The notes: generated from the letters alone by a model not told the origin. A stretch of DNA of 64,000 bases from an uncultured Kineothrix sp. (GCA_910588855.1 CAJUSR010000002.1:186001-250000), one strand, 5' to 3'; shown: positions 51,210 to 61,116, counted from the stretch's first letter. A program made the numbers and translations.

Positions 51210-51446
51210 ATGACTGACATAACACAAATGCTGGATTCTATGGAAGATGCCATGAAACTTCAAATGCAGGCAAAGGCGGAAAAAAGGGCGGAAAAAGCCG
51301 CCAGGGAAAAAAAGGAGTTCCAGGAAAAATTAATGCGTGCCGCAGCCAGCGAAATGGAACTTGATGGCTTGGCTTCCAAAGCGAAAGGAAGCGACGATGC
51401 CGTACGCAGGGATCAATTAATCGGAATGATGATGGCTGGCTTTTAA
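51210..51446 (+). CDS. Small charged helical protein of unknown function
   Basis: 78-residue protein with a central run of alternating acidic and basic residues (KAEKRAEKAAREKKEFQEK, about 22-40) predicting a long helix or coiled coil, followed by LDGLASKAKGSDDAVRRDQL and a Met-rich end. It has a strong GGAGGAG site 8 nt upstream and lies 32 nt before the ferritin-like gene on the same strand, so the two are probably co-transcribed. I do not recognise a family. Confidence 0.65.
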   Translation: MTDITQMLDSMEDAMKLQMQAKAEKRAEKAAREKKEFQEKLMRAAASEMELDGLASKAKGSDDAVRRDQLIGMMMAGF

Positions 51447-51478
51447 AATTTCAAACAAACGGTGAAAAAGGTAAGGGA

Positions 51479-52234
51479 ATGAAAAGGACAAAGTTAAAAG
51501 ATGCAAAAGTAGATAATTTAAGAACCTTCCATTGGGTGGAATATTTTAAATACAACAACGCCCATCTATTAAAATTGGATTTTAACAGCCGCAGCGAATT
51601 ATCTGTTGAAGAAAGAAAATTAATCGCACCTTCCATCCGGGCATTCCAAATAGGGGAAGGCTCGGATGGAAAACATCTATCAAAGGCTGTCCGTAAATTC
51701 GCTATGCAGGCAGGCTATAAAGAATACCCTGAAATTATGCGTTGGTTTGTCATGGAAGAAAACAGGCATTCCCAGACTTTAAAAAAATATATGGAAGTTT
51801 ACCGCATCCCGACAGTTTCCAAACTGTGGATTGATGATGCATTCCGTATGCTGCGGAAACTGATGGGATTGGAATGTGAAGTTATTATTTTGGTAACTGC
51901 GGAAATGATAGCATTATCTTATTATACGGCATTGGGAAATGCCACCAATTCCCCTTTGCTAAAGACCATTTGCAAACAAATGCTCAATGATGAATTAATG
52001 CATGTTATATTGCAGTCGGATACCCTATTCCGTATTTCCAAAACCAGATGCAAACCCCTTAACGAATTTATCAGAATCCTTAGAAAGGTTATTATGAGGA
52101 TAACTCTTATGGTGGTATGGACAAAATATAAGGATATGTTTTTAAAAGGCGGTTATACTTACCCAATATTGAAAAAGCAGTGTCTGGAATATTTGGATGA
52201 ATCCATTGCAATAGAAAAAACAGGAAGGATTTAA
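51479..52234 (+). CDS. Ferritin-like diiron-type protein, function unknown
   Basis: 251-residue all-helical protein. Two ExxH metal-binding motifs are visible in separate helices, EENRHSQ near residue 98 and DELMHVI near residue 175, with other Glu residues in neighbouring helices (for example VTAEMIALSYY). This suggests a four-helix ferritin-like or diiron oxidase fold. It could be an oxygen-scavenging or redox enzyme; sequence alone does not decide. Small plus-strand island with the 78-residue ORF, surrounded by minus-strand genes. Confidence 0.68.
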   Translation: MKRTKLKDAKVDNLRTFHWVEYFKYNNAHLLKLDFNSRSELSVEERKLIAPSIRAFQIGEGSDGKHLSKAVRKFAMQAGYKEYPEIMRWFVMEENRHSQTLKKYMEVYRIPTVSKLWIDDAFRMLRKLMGLECEVIILVTAEMIALSYYTALGNATNSPLLKTICKQMLNDELMHVILQSDTLFRISKTRCKPLNEFIRILRKVIMRITLMVVWTKYKDMFLKGGYTYPILKKQCLEYLDESIAIEKTGRI

Positions 52235-52246
52235 CATTTTAAATCC
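52227..52246. terminator. Weak hairpin between convergent genes
   Basis: GGATTTAA pairs with TTAAATCC across a 4-nt loop, overlapping the stop of the ferritin-like gene, followed by ATTCCTTTATTCTT. AT-rich stem; probably a modest terminator for both convergent genes. Confidence 0.4.
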
Positions 52247-52252
52247 ATTCCT

Positions 52253-53500
52253 TTATTCTTCACTCCCATAATCTTTCATACTTATATTTAAATCAACATC
52301 CGTTCCGATTCCAGCCACTTTTCCCGTGGAAGTGTATTGCCAAATACTAAATTCATATGGGAAATACAGCGGCGTCTGATAATAGGCAAACCATTTTTCA
52401 TATGCTTCCAACTGCTCCATATCCAGCATCAGCAGAAAAGTTTTTAAATTGCCATATATCATCGGAGTATATCCCGCTTCTTTTATCCTTTCGCAGAAAG
52501 CAATGCACACATCTGTCCAATCTTGTTTTTCCATATCTTTGGTACGGGGGTTTTTCGTTGTCACCTCTTCCACATCCAAGACAATCGGGTAAGAAATATC
52601 ATAGCCCTTTAAATTCTCCAATACAAATTCCGCTTCTTCCACTGCCTCCTCTTTGTTTAAAGCTTGTGTAAAGAAATAAACCCCTGTACGGATACCATTC
52701 TCCAAAGCGCCTTCCATATTATCCTCATATCTCTCATCCAATATCAGCTTACCCTCGGTAGCCCCTCTTATCCCCAAACGGATAAACGCATAATCCACAC
52801 CGTCACCGGCTACTTTTTCCCAATCAATCTTTTCCTGATATCGGGAAACATCAATGCCCTTTTTGGAAACGACCTCCTCGTCCATCACATATTCCAAAAT
52901 ATTATCTTCATTTAAGATAAACTGTTCTTTTATATAGGAATGGTGCTTAAGGGTATCCAGAATCGGAAAAAAATAATACCGGCTGTTGGCAGCTACTACG
53001 ATTTCATCAGGGTATAAAGCCCGCAGCATTGCGGAAGCCCCTTCCCCGCTCTCCATCATCCCTTTTACCTCACCTAGAATCTCTTCTTCTTTTTGCCTGG
53101 CAGCGTCCGTCGCAGCGGTATCTATCATATCCTGTACTTGCGCTTCCGAATAAGTAGGCGAAGCGTTTGCCGCATCCAGATGCGCCATAGCCTCGTTCCT
53201 TTCCGTTTCCAGCAGCCTGTTTTTCACCACAAGGATTAGACAGCCTGTTAGAGCAGCAAGGGCAATAATACACAAAAATACCGGCAGAAAAATCCCTCTT
53301 CTCCGCCTTCTCTTTCTTCTTCCGGAAGCGTGGAAGGCTCCCCTTTGGGAAAAACCATCCCCTCTTCCCCGGGAGGAACGGCCATCCTTAGAAAAATCCT
53401 CGGTTTCTTCCCAAGAAAAATCCCCGGTTCCCTTCCGTGAAAAATCTCCGATTTCATCCCTATCCATATCTTCAATATCCAAAAAAACCTTATGGTTCAT
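52253..53500 (-). CDS. Membrane-anchored GH25 lysozyme-type muramidase
   Basis: 415-residue glycoside hydrolase family 25 protein that would cleave the MurNAc-GlcNAc bond of peptidoglycan. The N-terminal cytoplasmic part has short degenerate repeats (GDFSRKGT, GDFSWEET, EDFSKDGR, about 18-40) and a run of arginines (61-68). A membrane helix spans about 70-92, then a helical stalk to about residue 213. The catalytic domain starts at GIDVSRYQ (215-222), with the active-site DVEE after YPIVL and ends SIWQYTSTGKVAGIGTDVDLN. Start at ATG 53500 (GAGG, 6 nt spacing). The enzyme would be held on the outer membrane face. Confidence 0.9.
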   Translation of the reverse strand: MNHKVFLDIEDMDRDEIGDFSRKGTGDFSWEETEDFSKDGRSSRGRGDGFSQRGAFHASGRRKRRRRRGIFLPVFLCIIALAALTGCLILVVKNRLLETERNEAMAHLDAANASPTYSEAQVQDMIDTAATDAARQKEEEILGEVKGMMESGEGASAMLRALYPDEIVVAANSRYYFFPILDTLKHHSYIKEQFILNEDNILEYVMDEEVVSKKGIDVSRYQEKIDWEKVAGDGVDYAFIRLGIRGATEGKLILDERYEDNMEGALENGIRTGVYFFTQALNKEEAVEEAEFVLENLKGYDISYPIVLDVEEVTTKNPRTKDMEKQDWTDVCIAFCERIKEAGYTPMIYGNLKTFLLMLDMEQLEAYEKWFAYYQTPLYFPYEFSIWQYTSTGKVAGIGTDVDLNISMKDYGSEE

Positions 53501-53543
53501 CCGTATCCTCATTCCCTTATCTGTGGTATTGCCTTACAGGTTC

Positions 53544-54512
53544 CTATATTTTTTCGCTGAAATAGCTTTTGTATCCTTCGCCAAATATTTCCGTAGCGCT
53601 GGTTACAATCATAAAAGCATCCGAATCTTCTTCCTTTACTACCTCTTCGATTCTAGGCAGCAAAGGCTTTTTTACAACACACATAATAATTTTCTTATCT
53701 TTTTTGCTATATGCCCCCGCACCGCTTAAATGGGTTACTCCCACATCCAAATCTGCCAATACCCTATCCGTAATTCTTTCCTGGCAGTCGCTGATAATAT
53801 ACACCAGCTTTGCCCCATCCCTTCCGTAAAGAACCACATCCAGGACTACGGCAGTGACAATGACGGCAATCCCTGCATATAACGCAGCGTCCACATCTTT
53901 AAAGATAAAGCCGGAAACCGTAACGATACATACATCCGTTATGAAAAACAGGGCACCTGTTTTCAAGTGGGGGAATTTCAGCCGGAAACATTTAATAATA
54001 ATATCCGTTCCTCCTGTGGTTGCCCCCCTTTTAAAAATGCTCCCGATAGAAACCGCAATCAGAGCGCTCCCTGCGAGGGCTGCTAACAGGATATCATCCG
54101 TCGCCGCCCCAAAAGGTGCAAAAAGATTTGTAAATAACGAAGTCATAGCGATAGCGTAAAAAGTGGAAATAATAAAACGGATGCCGAATTTCCACATACC
54201 CAATAAAATGATAGGGATATTAATGAGTAAAATAAGGGTTCCTGTTTCCAGAGGAACGATACGGCTTAAGATAATCGCTATCCCAGTCACGCCTCCGGGA
54301 GCCATATTATTGGGGTCGATAAACAGGCTGACACCCGCTGCATAGATAATGGAAGACAGCGTGATAATCAGATAATCTAAGACAATCTGCTTAAACGGTT
54401 TCTTTTCTTCCCTCTTTTTTTCATATTCCTGCTCCATTTCCACAAGATATTTTTCTTCTTCCGTTCTATGATCTGTCCTTTCTTTCATATGCAAATGCCG
54501 GTTTCCTTTCAT
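53544..54512 (-). CDS. YitT family membrane protein (DUF161 with C-terminal DUF2179)
   Basis: 322-residue protein with a charged N-terminus, five to six helices between about residues 50 and 210 (including NPNNMAPGG-like DPNNMAPGGVTGIA and GSIFKRGATTGGTDI), and a cytoplasmic DUF2179 domain at the C-terminus (LYGRDGAKLVYIISD, AYSKKDKKIIMCVVKK). Family members are widespread in Firmicutes; transport has been suggested but not shown for most. The frame opens at TTG 54515 and ATG 54512; neither has a good ribosome site, and ATG 54488 is also possible. Confidence 0.88.
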   Translation of the reverse strand: MKGNRHLHMKERTDHRTEEEKYLVEMEQEYEKKREEKKPFKQIVLDYLIITLSSIIYAAGVSLFIDPNNMAPGGVTGIAIILSRIVPLETGTLILLINIPIILLGMWKFGIRFIISTFYAIAMTSLFTNLFAPFGAATDDILLAALAGSALIAVSIGSIFKRGATTGGTDIIIKCFRLKFPHLKTGALFFITDVCIVTVSGFIFKDVDAALYAGIAVIVTAVVLDVVLYGRDGAKLVYIISDCQERITDRVLADLDVGVTHLSGAGAYSKKDKKIIMCVVKKPLLPRIEEVVKEEDSDAFMIVTSATEIFGEGYKSYFSEKI

Positions 54513-54555
54513 CAATTATGTCGATAAATTCCCCTCCGCTTTTTCACGATATACA

Positions 54556-55779
54556 CTATATATTTGTACGGACTGCCTTTGGCTGGTATCCGTTATCGTA
54601 TAAAGCATCAATAATCTGCTTTTTATGCTCGGAGCCGAAAGCCTCCAATGTAATGCGCAATTCTACGGCAGCATTTCTGTTAATGGAGACAAATTGGTTA
54701 TGCTCCAGTTTGATGACATTGCCGTTCTGCTGCGCAATAACATCGGCTACATGGCACAATTCCCCCGGACGGTCGGGCAAAAGCACCGATACCGTAAAAA
54801 TCCTGTCACGTAAAATTAAGCCCTGCTGCACGACAGAGGACATCGTAATGACATCCATGTTTCCGCCGCTTAAAATGGACACTACCCTTTTATCTTTCAC
54901 ATTCAAATGTTTCAATGCAGCTACCGTAAGCAGCCCGGAATTTTCCGCAATCATCTTATGGTTTTCCACCATATCCAAAAAAGCAACTACAAGTTCTTCG
55001 TCCTCTACTGTTAGGATGTCATCCAGATAATCGCACAAATAAGGGAAAATTTTACTTCCCGGCGTTTTTACCGCAGTACCGTCTGCAATCGTACTGACAT
55101 GTTCCAACGTGGTTACCTTTCCTTCTTTAATGGAAACTTGAAGGCAATTGGCCCCTGCAGGCTCCACACCGATTACTTTTATCTTCGGGTTGAGCAGCTT
55201 GGCCAAAGTGGATACTCCTGTCGCCAGCCCGCCGCCGCCGATGGGCACCAATATATAATCCACAAGGGGCAGTTCTTTAAATATTTCCATAGCAATCGTT
55301 CCCTGGCCGGTTGCCACTGCCAAATCATCAAAAGGATGAATAAAGGTATACCCATTCTCCTCTGCCAGCTCATAGGCATGTGCGCATGCTTCATCGTAAA
55401 CATCCCCGAAGAGAACCACTTCCGCCCCATAGCTTTTCGTACGGTTCACTTTAATCAACGGTGTCGTATTGGGCATTACGATAACCGCTTTTACCCCGTA
55501 ACATTTCGCCGCATAGGCTACGCCCTGTGCATGGTTTCCGGCCGATGCGGTAATCAACCCTTTCTTCCGTTCCTCATCGGTTAAGGTACTTAGCTTATAG
55601 TATGCCCCTCTCACTTTATATGCGCCGGTAAACTGCATATTTTCCGGCTTTAAATATACTTTATTTCCGGTCTGTGCGCTTAAATAGTCGCTATATACCA
55701 GTTTGGTTTCCAGCGTAACCTTTTTTACCACTTCCGAAGCTTCTTCAAATTTGTCCAATGTCAGCATCTCTTCTGTCAT
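54556..55779 (-). CDS. ilvA: Threonine ammonia-lyase with ACT domain
   Basis: PLP enzyme that deaminates threonine to 2-oxobutyrate, feeding isoleucine synthesis or catabolism. 407 residues: PLP lysine in FTGAYKVRGAYY near residue 54, SAGNHAQGVAYAA, the phosphate-binding GGGGLATG, and a single C-terminal ACT domain (FTVSVLLPDRPGELCHVADV, about 330-400). This is the short, single-ACT form, which in other bacteria is often catabolic or only weakly inhibited by isoleucine. GGGAGG ribosome site. Not near other ilv genes. Confidence 0.93.
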   Translation of the reverse strand: MTEEMLTLDKFEEASEVVKKVTLETKLVYSDYLSAQTGNKVYLKPENMQFTGAYKVRGAYYKLSTLTDEERKKGLITASAGNHAQGVAYAAKCYGVKAVIVMPNTTPLIKVNRTKSYGAEVVLFGDVYDEACAHAYELAEENGYTFIHPFDDLAVATGQGTIAMEIFKELPLVDYILVPIGGGGLATGVSTLAKLLNPKIKVIGVEPAGANCLQVSIKEGKVTTLEHVSTIADGTAVKTPGSKIFPYLCDYLDDILTVEDEELVVAFLDMVENHKMIAENSGLLTVAALKHLNVKDKRVVSILSGGNMDVITMSSVVQQGLILRDRIFTVSVLLPDRPGELCHVADVIAQQNGNVIKLEHNQFVSINRNAAVELRITLEAFGSEHKKQIIDALYDNGYQPKAVRTNI

Positions 55780-55846
55780 CTGCCTTACCTCCCATCCATT
55801 GCCCTGTATCCCTGCCGTCGCCCTCTTTTACAGTATTTTGTCCGCT

Positions 55847-56794
55847 TTATTCATCCTCATTCACGGAGCGTATATCAAACAAGGCATTTACAAACTGGTC
55901 CGAATTAAACTTTTGCAAATCTTCAATCGTTTCCCCTACTCCGATATATTTTACCGGAATCTGAAGCTCCGACTGGATTGCCACGGCAATTCCACCCTTT
56001 GCGGTTCCGTCCATTTTCGTCAAAACAATGCCTGTCAAATCCGTTACTTCCCCAAAATCAATGGCTTGCTGCAAAGCATTCTGGCCCGTCGTTCCGTCCA
56101 ATACTACTAGGTTTTCCCTGTATACCCCCGGAAATTCCCTGTCAATAATCCGGTTTATTTTTTTCAATTCTTCCATCAGGTTCTTTTTATTGTGCAGCCT
56201 TCCCGCCGTGTCGCATAAAAGTACATCCACATTCCTGGCCTTCGCCGCATTTACCGCATCATAGATGACGCTGGCGGGGTCGGAGCCTTCCGCCCCTTTA
56301 ATAATATCTACTCCCGCCCGGTTTGCCCATTCGGCAAGCTGTTCCCCTGCAGCCGCCCGGAAGGTATCTGCTGCCGCAATCAATACTTTGCGCCCCTGGT
56401 CTTTTAGTATCCCTGCCAGTTTACCTACGGAAGTGGTTTTCCCCACTCCATTTACACCGATTACAAGGATAACCGATTGCCTGTGTTCAAACTCATAAGC
56501 CGTCTCCTCGACCTGCATCTGCTCTTTGATGCTGCGTATTAAGAACTCCTTGCATTCCGACGGCTGCTTAATATGGTTTTCCTTTACCTGTTCCCGCAGT
56601 TTTTCAATAATAGCGTTGGTTGCATTGACACCGATATCCCCGATAATCAGTATTTCTTCCAATTCCTCATAAAAATCTTCGTCAATAGCCGAGAACCCGT
56701 TAAACACGGAATCAATTCCATGTACAATATTATTTCTGGTCTTTGTAAGCCCTTCCTTTAATCTGCTGAAAAATCCTTTTTTTTCTCCGCTCAT
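55847..56794 (-). CDS. ftsY: Signal recognition particle receptor FtsY
   Basis: Membrane-associated GTPase receptor that pairs with Ffh. 315 residues without the long acidic A-domain of E. coli. N domain about 15-95; G domain with GVNGVGKTTSVGKLA near residue 112, DTFRAAAGEQL, DTAGRLHNKK, TKMDGTAKGG and YIGVGETIEDL. GGAGG ribosome site. 29 nt after smc, giving the standard rnc-smc-ftsY order. Confidence 0.97.
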   Translation of the reverse strand: MSGEKKGFFSRLKEGLTKTRNNIVHGIDSVFNGFSAIDEDFYEELEEILIIGDIGVNATNAIIEKLREQVKENHIKQPSECKEFLIRSIKEQMQVEETAYEFEHRQSVILVIGVNGVGKTTSVGKLAGILKDQGRKVLIAAADTFRAAAGEQLAEWANRAGVDIIKGAEGSDPASVIYDAVNAAKARNVDVLLCDTAGRLHNKKNLMEELKKINRIIDREFPGVYRENLVVLDGTTGQNALQQAIDFGEVTDLTGIVLTKMDGTAKGGIAVAIQSELQIPVKYIGVGETIEDLQKFNSDQFVNALFDIRSVNEDE

Positions 56795-56823
56795 ATTTCC
56801 TCCGTCTTTCCGCCACGAAGCCC

Positions 56824-59800
56824 TTAATCATCCAGCTCCTTGTCAATCAAATTAACGCTTACCAAAGTGGACACCCCTTTTTCCTGCATCGTGATGCCGT
56901 AAAGCCTGTCCGCTTTCTCCATTGTACCACGTCTGTGGGTAATTACAATAAATTGCGTGTGTTTTGTCAGCTTATGCAAATATTTTGCAAACCTTCCTAC
57001 ATTGCTTTCATCCAATGCCGCTTCGATTTCATCCAGCAAACAAAAGGGAGACGGCTTTAAGTTCTGGATGGCAAACAAAAGGGCAATTGCCGTCAATGCT
57101 TTTTCACCGCCGGAGAGCTGCATCATATTCTGCAGCTTCTTTCCGGGGGGCTGGGCAATAATACGGATACCTGCTTCCAGAATGTCCTCGTCTTCCATTA
57201 GCCCAAGCGTACCTTTCCCGCCCCCAAACAGTTCCCTGAAAACTTTATCAAATTCTTTGCTGATTTCGGCGAACTTTTCCTGAAACTGTTTGCGCATAGC
57301 CGTATCCAATTCATCAATAATATGAAGCAACGTTTTTTCCGCTTCTACCAAATCATCATGCTGCGACTTTAAAAAGCCGTACCGCTCCATCAAGTTTTTA
57401 TAGTCTTCAATAGCATTGACATTGACATCGCCTAACTTCCTGATTTGGTCTTTCAAAGCAGCCGCATCCCTTTTCATAGCGGATAAATCCGTCATGTCTT
57501 CGTTTCTTAATGAAGCGGCATCGGAAAGGGTAATCTCATATTCGTTCCACATATAATTGATTTGATTTTCGATAGATTCTTCCAATTTTTCTTTCTGGCT
57601 GCTCAGACGATATACTTCTTTGTCAAGGGCGGTCATACGCTCCGCCAGCTCTTCCCTCGTTCCAAAGAAATTTTTCTGTTTTGCAGAAAGCTCTTCTCTT
57701 TTTGAAATATCCTCTTTTAATTGGATTTCCGCATCTGAGCGGAAGGTATCAGAATCCGTTATGGTCTGTTCGATTATGGCAATATTCTGCTCTTTTTGCG
57801 CGATTTCTTCCGCGTTGTATTTCAGCCCCTCTTCTATTTCCGCCAGCTCGGATGCAAAACGGTGGATTTCCCCGTCGATACGTTCCACATTTTGCTTATG
57901 GAAATCCTGACGTTGGAGCATTTTTTCCGTTTCCAGTTCCCTTTCGGAAACTTCCGTCGATTGCTCGGATTCTTTCTTCCTTTGTTTTTCCAACTCTTCC
58001 TGAAACGCCTGAATCTGTGCCTGTACATTGATTTCCAACTGTTCGGATTCTTCCAGTTCTTTTACAATGGCTTCTTTGGATGATTTAATTTCCAGAATTT
58101 TTTCTTCGATTTCCTGTTCTTCGTTTTTCAGCTCCCCAAAGCCTTCTTCCGCCTCATTTTTTCGCTCTTCCGCTTTGATGACATTCATCCGTGCCGTATT
58201 TTGTTCAATGAATTTATCCTGCAGCCTGGACTTGGTGTCTTCCAGTTCCATACGAAGCTTATTTCTTTCTTTCTTCGTATTTTCAATATCTTCCAGAAGG
58301 CTGTCAATCTTCTTCAGATAATCTTTTACTTTTTCGCCCAGCTCTTCCATTTCCCTTCTTCGCCCAAGAAGGTTGCTGCTGTTCTTAAAAGAGCCGCCGC
58401 TAATGGCTCCACCCGGAACAAGAAGTTCCCCCTCTATTGTAACCATGCGGATACCATAATGAAATTTCCTTGCAATCTTCACTGCATGGTCTACATTGTC
58501 TACCACGACAATCCTTCCAAGCATTGCCTTGGCTACATTCCGGTACTTCTCGTCAACCCTCACCAATTCATCCGCCATCCCTACCACGCCTTCTTCTTTT
58601 AAGGCTTCCGGGTTTTTAAATTCCTGAGGGTTGGTAATGCTTGTCAATGGCAGGAAGGTAGCTCTTCCCCCCTTATGTTTCTTTAAAAAAGCAATCATCC
58701 TTTTGGCAGTATCTTCATCTTCGGTAACGACGTTCTGGATATTTCCGCCAAGGGCTGTTTCTATCGCTGTTTCATACTTTTTTTCAACTTTGATAATATC
58801 GGCAACCACCCCGATAATCCCCTGCTCCTCGTCTTTACATTCCATCACGCGCTTTACGCTGCCGCCGTAGCCGTCATACCGCTCCGTTAAGTTCGCCAAT
58901 GCTTCCAGTTTTGATTTTTTCTGGTGATATACGACCTGAGCATCCCGCAGCGCCTGATCTTTGCCGGACAGTTCGTCATGAATATGGCTCAATCTTTCTT
59001 CAATCACGGATTGGGAATCATTTAGGCCCTTGATTTGGCTGTTGATTGTTTCAAATTCTTCCTGTAGCTGCTTAATTGTCTCTTCCTGTTTTACCTCGTC
59101 CGACTTTGCCCTAAGCAGCCGGGAATTTAATTCTGCCTTACGGATATTCACCTGTTCCATCATCGTATCAAATCGTCCGATTTTTGACTTTATGGTAGCC
59201 CTGCTGTTCAACGCATCAATGATGGTGTTTTTTCCGGATTCAATATTATTGTTCAGTTCTTCTATCTTATTTTGGACAAGATTTAACAGACTTCTTGCCT
59301 CATCCCTCGCTTTTTCCACTTTGGCAAGCTGTCCGTCGATTTCTTCCTTGTCTTTTAAAATTGCCTCTTTGTCTATATTTTTGGCATTGATTTCCCCGCG
59401 TAAAGTCTGCAACCTGTTTTCCAGATGCCCCTCATTCCCTTTTGCGGAATTAATCTGCTCCTTTAAGACATTGATTTCCCCTTCCAACTTCCCACGCAAA
59501 AGCTCCGTGTCCGTCAGTTTCGCCCTTGCCGATTCTATGGACTCGTCCAATATTTCCATCCGGCTTTGGATTTGCTCGTATTCGGCTTTAATCCCTTCGT
59601 ACTTTTCTGTCGTTTCCTGCAAATCATCATTGGCAATGCTGTATTTTTCCTCTACTGATTGCAATTGTTCCCGGATTCTTTTATTTTCCAAAAGGAACAT
59701 GTTTACATCCAGGGCCTTTAGTTCTTCCTTCTTCTTTAAAAATATTTTTGCCGTTTCCGATTGTTTCTCCAAAGGGCCAATCTGCTTTTCCAGCTCCGAT

Positions 59801-60384
59801 AAAATATCCCCTACCCGAAGAAGGTTCTGCTTTTCATCCTCCAATTTCTTTTGGGCTGCCGTTTTCCTCCGTTTAAATTTTACAATCCCTGCCGCTTCAT
59901 CAAACAATTCCCTGCGTTCTTCCGGTTTGCCGCTCAAAATTTTTTCAATCTGCCCCTGCCCGATAATGGAATATCCTTCTTTGCCGATGCCCGTATCATA
60001 AAACAATTCATTGACGTCTTTCAAACGGCAAGGTGTACCATTTAGCAAATATTCGCTTTCCCCGGAACGATATATCCTTCTGGCCACCGTCACTTCATCA
60101 TAGTCGATAGCCAATTGGTGATCCCCGTTATCCAAAGTAATCGCTACATAAGCATACCCTAACGGTTTGCGCATTTCCGTGCCGGAAAAAATAACATCCT
60201 GCATGGAAGCCCCTCTTAACTGTTTAATCCGCTGTTCCCCCAGCACCCAACGGACAGCATCGGCCACATTGCTTTTTCCGCTTCCGTTCGGGCCTACAAT
60301 CCCAGTAATACCATTATGGAACCGGAACACTATTTTATTGGCAAATGACTTAAACCCATGGATTTCAATACTTTTTAAATACAT
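56824..60384 (-). CDS. smc: Chromosome segregation protein SMC
   Basis: 1186-residue SMC ATPase that organises the chromosome with ScpA and ScpB. N-terminal Walker A GPNGSGKSN near residue 32, two long coiled coils (about 165-500 and 670-1010) around a hinge (about 510-660, GVVADIIKVEKKYETAIETALGG and GGAISGG), and the C-terminal signature LSGGEKALTAIAL with Walker B FCLLDEIEAALDE. Length is normal. Between rnc and ftsY, as in Bacillus; scpA/scpB are not in the window. Confidence 0.97.
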   Translation of the reverse strand: MYLKSIEIHGFKSFANKIVFRFHNGITGIVGPNGSGKSNVADAVRWVLGEQRIKQLRGASMQDVIFSGTEMRKPLGYAYVAITLDNGDHQLAIDYDEVTVARRIYRSGESEYLLNGTPCRLKDVNELFYDTGIGKEGYSIIGQGQIEKILSGKPEERRELFDEAAGIVKFKRRKTAAQKKLEDEKQNLLRVGDILSELEKQIGPLEKQSETAKIFLKKKEELKALDVNMFLLENKRIREQLQSVEEKYSIANDDLQETTEKYEGIKAEYEQIQSRMEILDESIESARAKLTDTELLRGKLEGEINVLKEQINSAKGNEGHLENRLQTLRGEINAKNIDKEAILKDKEEIDGQLAKVEKARDEARSLLNLVQNKIEELNNNIESGKNTIIDALNSRATIKSKIGRFDTMMEQVNIRKAELNSRLLRAKSDEVKQEETIKQLQEEFETINSQIKGLNDSQSVIEERLSHIHDELSGKDQALRDAQVVYHQKKSKLEALANLTERYDGYGGSVKRVMECKDEEQGIIGVVADIIKVEKKYETAIETALGGNIQNVVTEDEDTAKRMIAFLKKHKGGRATFLPLTSITNPQEFKNPEALKEEGVVGMADELVRVDEKYRNVAKAMLGRIVVVDNVDHAVKIARKFHYGIRMVTIEGELLVPGGAISGGSFKNSSNLLGRRREMEELGEKVKDYLKKIDSLLEDIENTKKERNKLRMELEDTKSRLQDKFIEQNTARMNVIKAEERKNEAEEGFGELKNEEQEIEEKILEIKSSKEAIVKELEESEQLEINVQAQIQAFQEELEKQRKKESEQSTEVSERELETEKMLQRQDFHKQNVERIDGEIHRFASELAEIEEGLKYNAEEIAQKEQNIAIIEQTITDSDTFRSDAEIQLKEDISKREELSAKQKNFFGTREELAERMTALDKEVYRLSSQKEKLEESIENQINYMWNEYEITLSDAASLRNEDMTDLSAMKRDAAALKDQIRKLGDVNVNAIEDYKNLMERYGFLKSQHDDLVEAEKTLLHIIDELDTAMRKQFQEKFAEISKEFDKVFRELFGGGKGTLGLMEDEDILEAGIRIIAQPPGKKLQNMMQLSGGEKALTAIALLFAIQNLKPSPFCLLDEIEAALDESNVGRFAKYLHKLTKHTQFIVITHRRGTMEKADRLYGITMQEKGVSTLVSVNLIDKELDD

Positions 60385-60401
60385 ACATGCTCCCGTGATT
60401 T

Positions 60402-61097
60402 CTATTCTTTCACTTTGGCTGCTAAAAGAGCCTCATAGGCGGCCTGCTGTTCCGCCCCTTTTTTCGTTTTCCCAATACCTTTTCCTACCGTATTGCCATT
60501 TACCCTTGCCTCCACTACAAATTCCCTGCTATGGTCAGGCCCATATTCGTTAACCAGGACATAGTCCAATACAGCCCCCTTTTCCTTTTGCACATATTCC
60601 TGAAGAAGGGTTTTGCTGTCATAAAACAGCCGCTTTTCCTCAAAATCCGATAAAACAAAACGTTGGATAAAAGCTACCGCCTTTTTAAAACCGCCGTCCA
60701 GATAGATTGCCCCTATCACTGCTTCCATTACATCGGATATCATATTTTCCTTATGCCTTCCGCCGGTCGATTCTTCGCCCCTGCCCATTAGAATATATTC
60801 GCCAAGGCTGATATTTTCCGCACATTGCGCTAAAGAAGACCCACATACGATGGATGCCCTCCGCTTGGTCAGCTCCCCTTCCCTCACATCCGGAAAGCGC
60901 CGGAACAAAAAATCGCTGGTCGTAAGTTCCAGCACCGCATCCCCCAAAAATTCCAGCCTCTCATAATCCGGCAGTTTTTTTATACGTTGCTCATTTACAA
61001 AAGAGCTATGGGTCAATGCCTGCTTTAACAATGCCTTTTCCCGAAAACAATATTCAATCTTTTTTTCCAGTTCATTTATTGATTCTTCTGTCAACAT
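60402..61097 (-). CDS. rnc: Ribonuclease III
   Basis: Double-strand RNA endonuclease for rRNA and mRNA processing. 231 residues: catalytic domain with the signature ERLEFLGDAVLEL near residue 45 and the second catalytic Glu in MISDVMEAVIGAIYLDGG, then a C-terminal dsRNA-binding domain (KTLLQEYVQKEKGAVLDYVLV, GKGIGKTKKGAEQQAAYEAL). GAGGG ribosome site. Follows the acpP terminator, so its expression may depend on readthrough. Confidence 0.96.
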   Translation of the reverse strand: MLTEESINELEKKIEYCFREKALLKQALTHSSFVNEQRIKKLPDYERLEFLGDAVLELTTSDFLFRRFPDVREGELTKRRASIVCGSSLAQCAENISLGEYILMGRGEESTGGRHKENMISDVMEAVIGAIYLDGGFKKAVAFIQRFVLSDFEEKRLFYDSKTLLQEYVQKEKGAVLDYVLVNEYGPDHSREFVVEARVNGNTVGKGIGKTKKGAEQQAAYEALLAAKVKE

Positions 61098-61116
61098 ACC
61101 ATTCCCTCATAAACAT

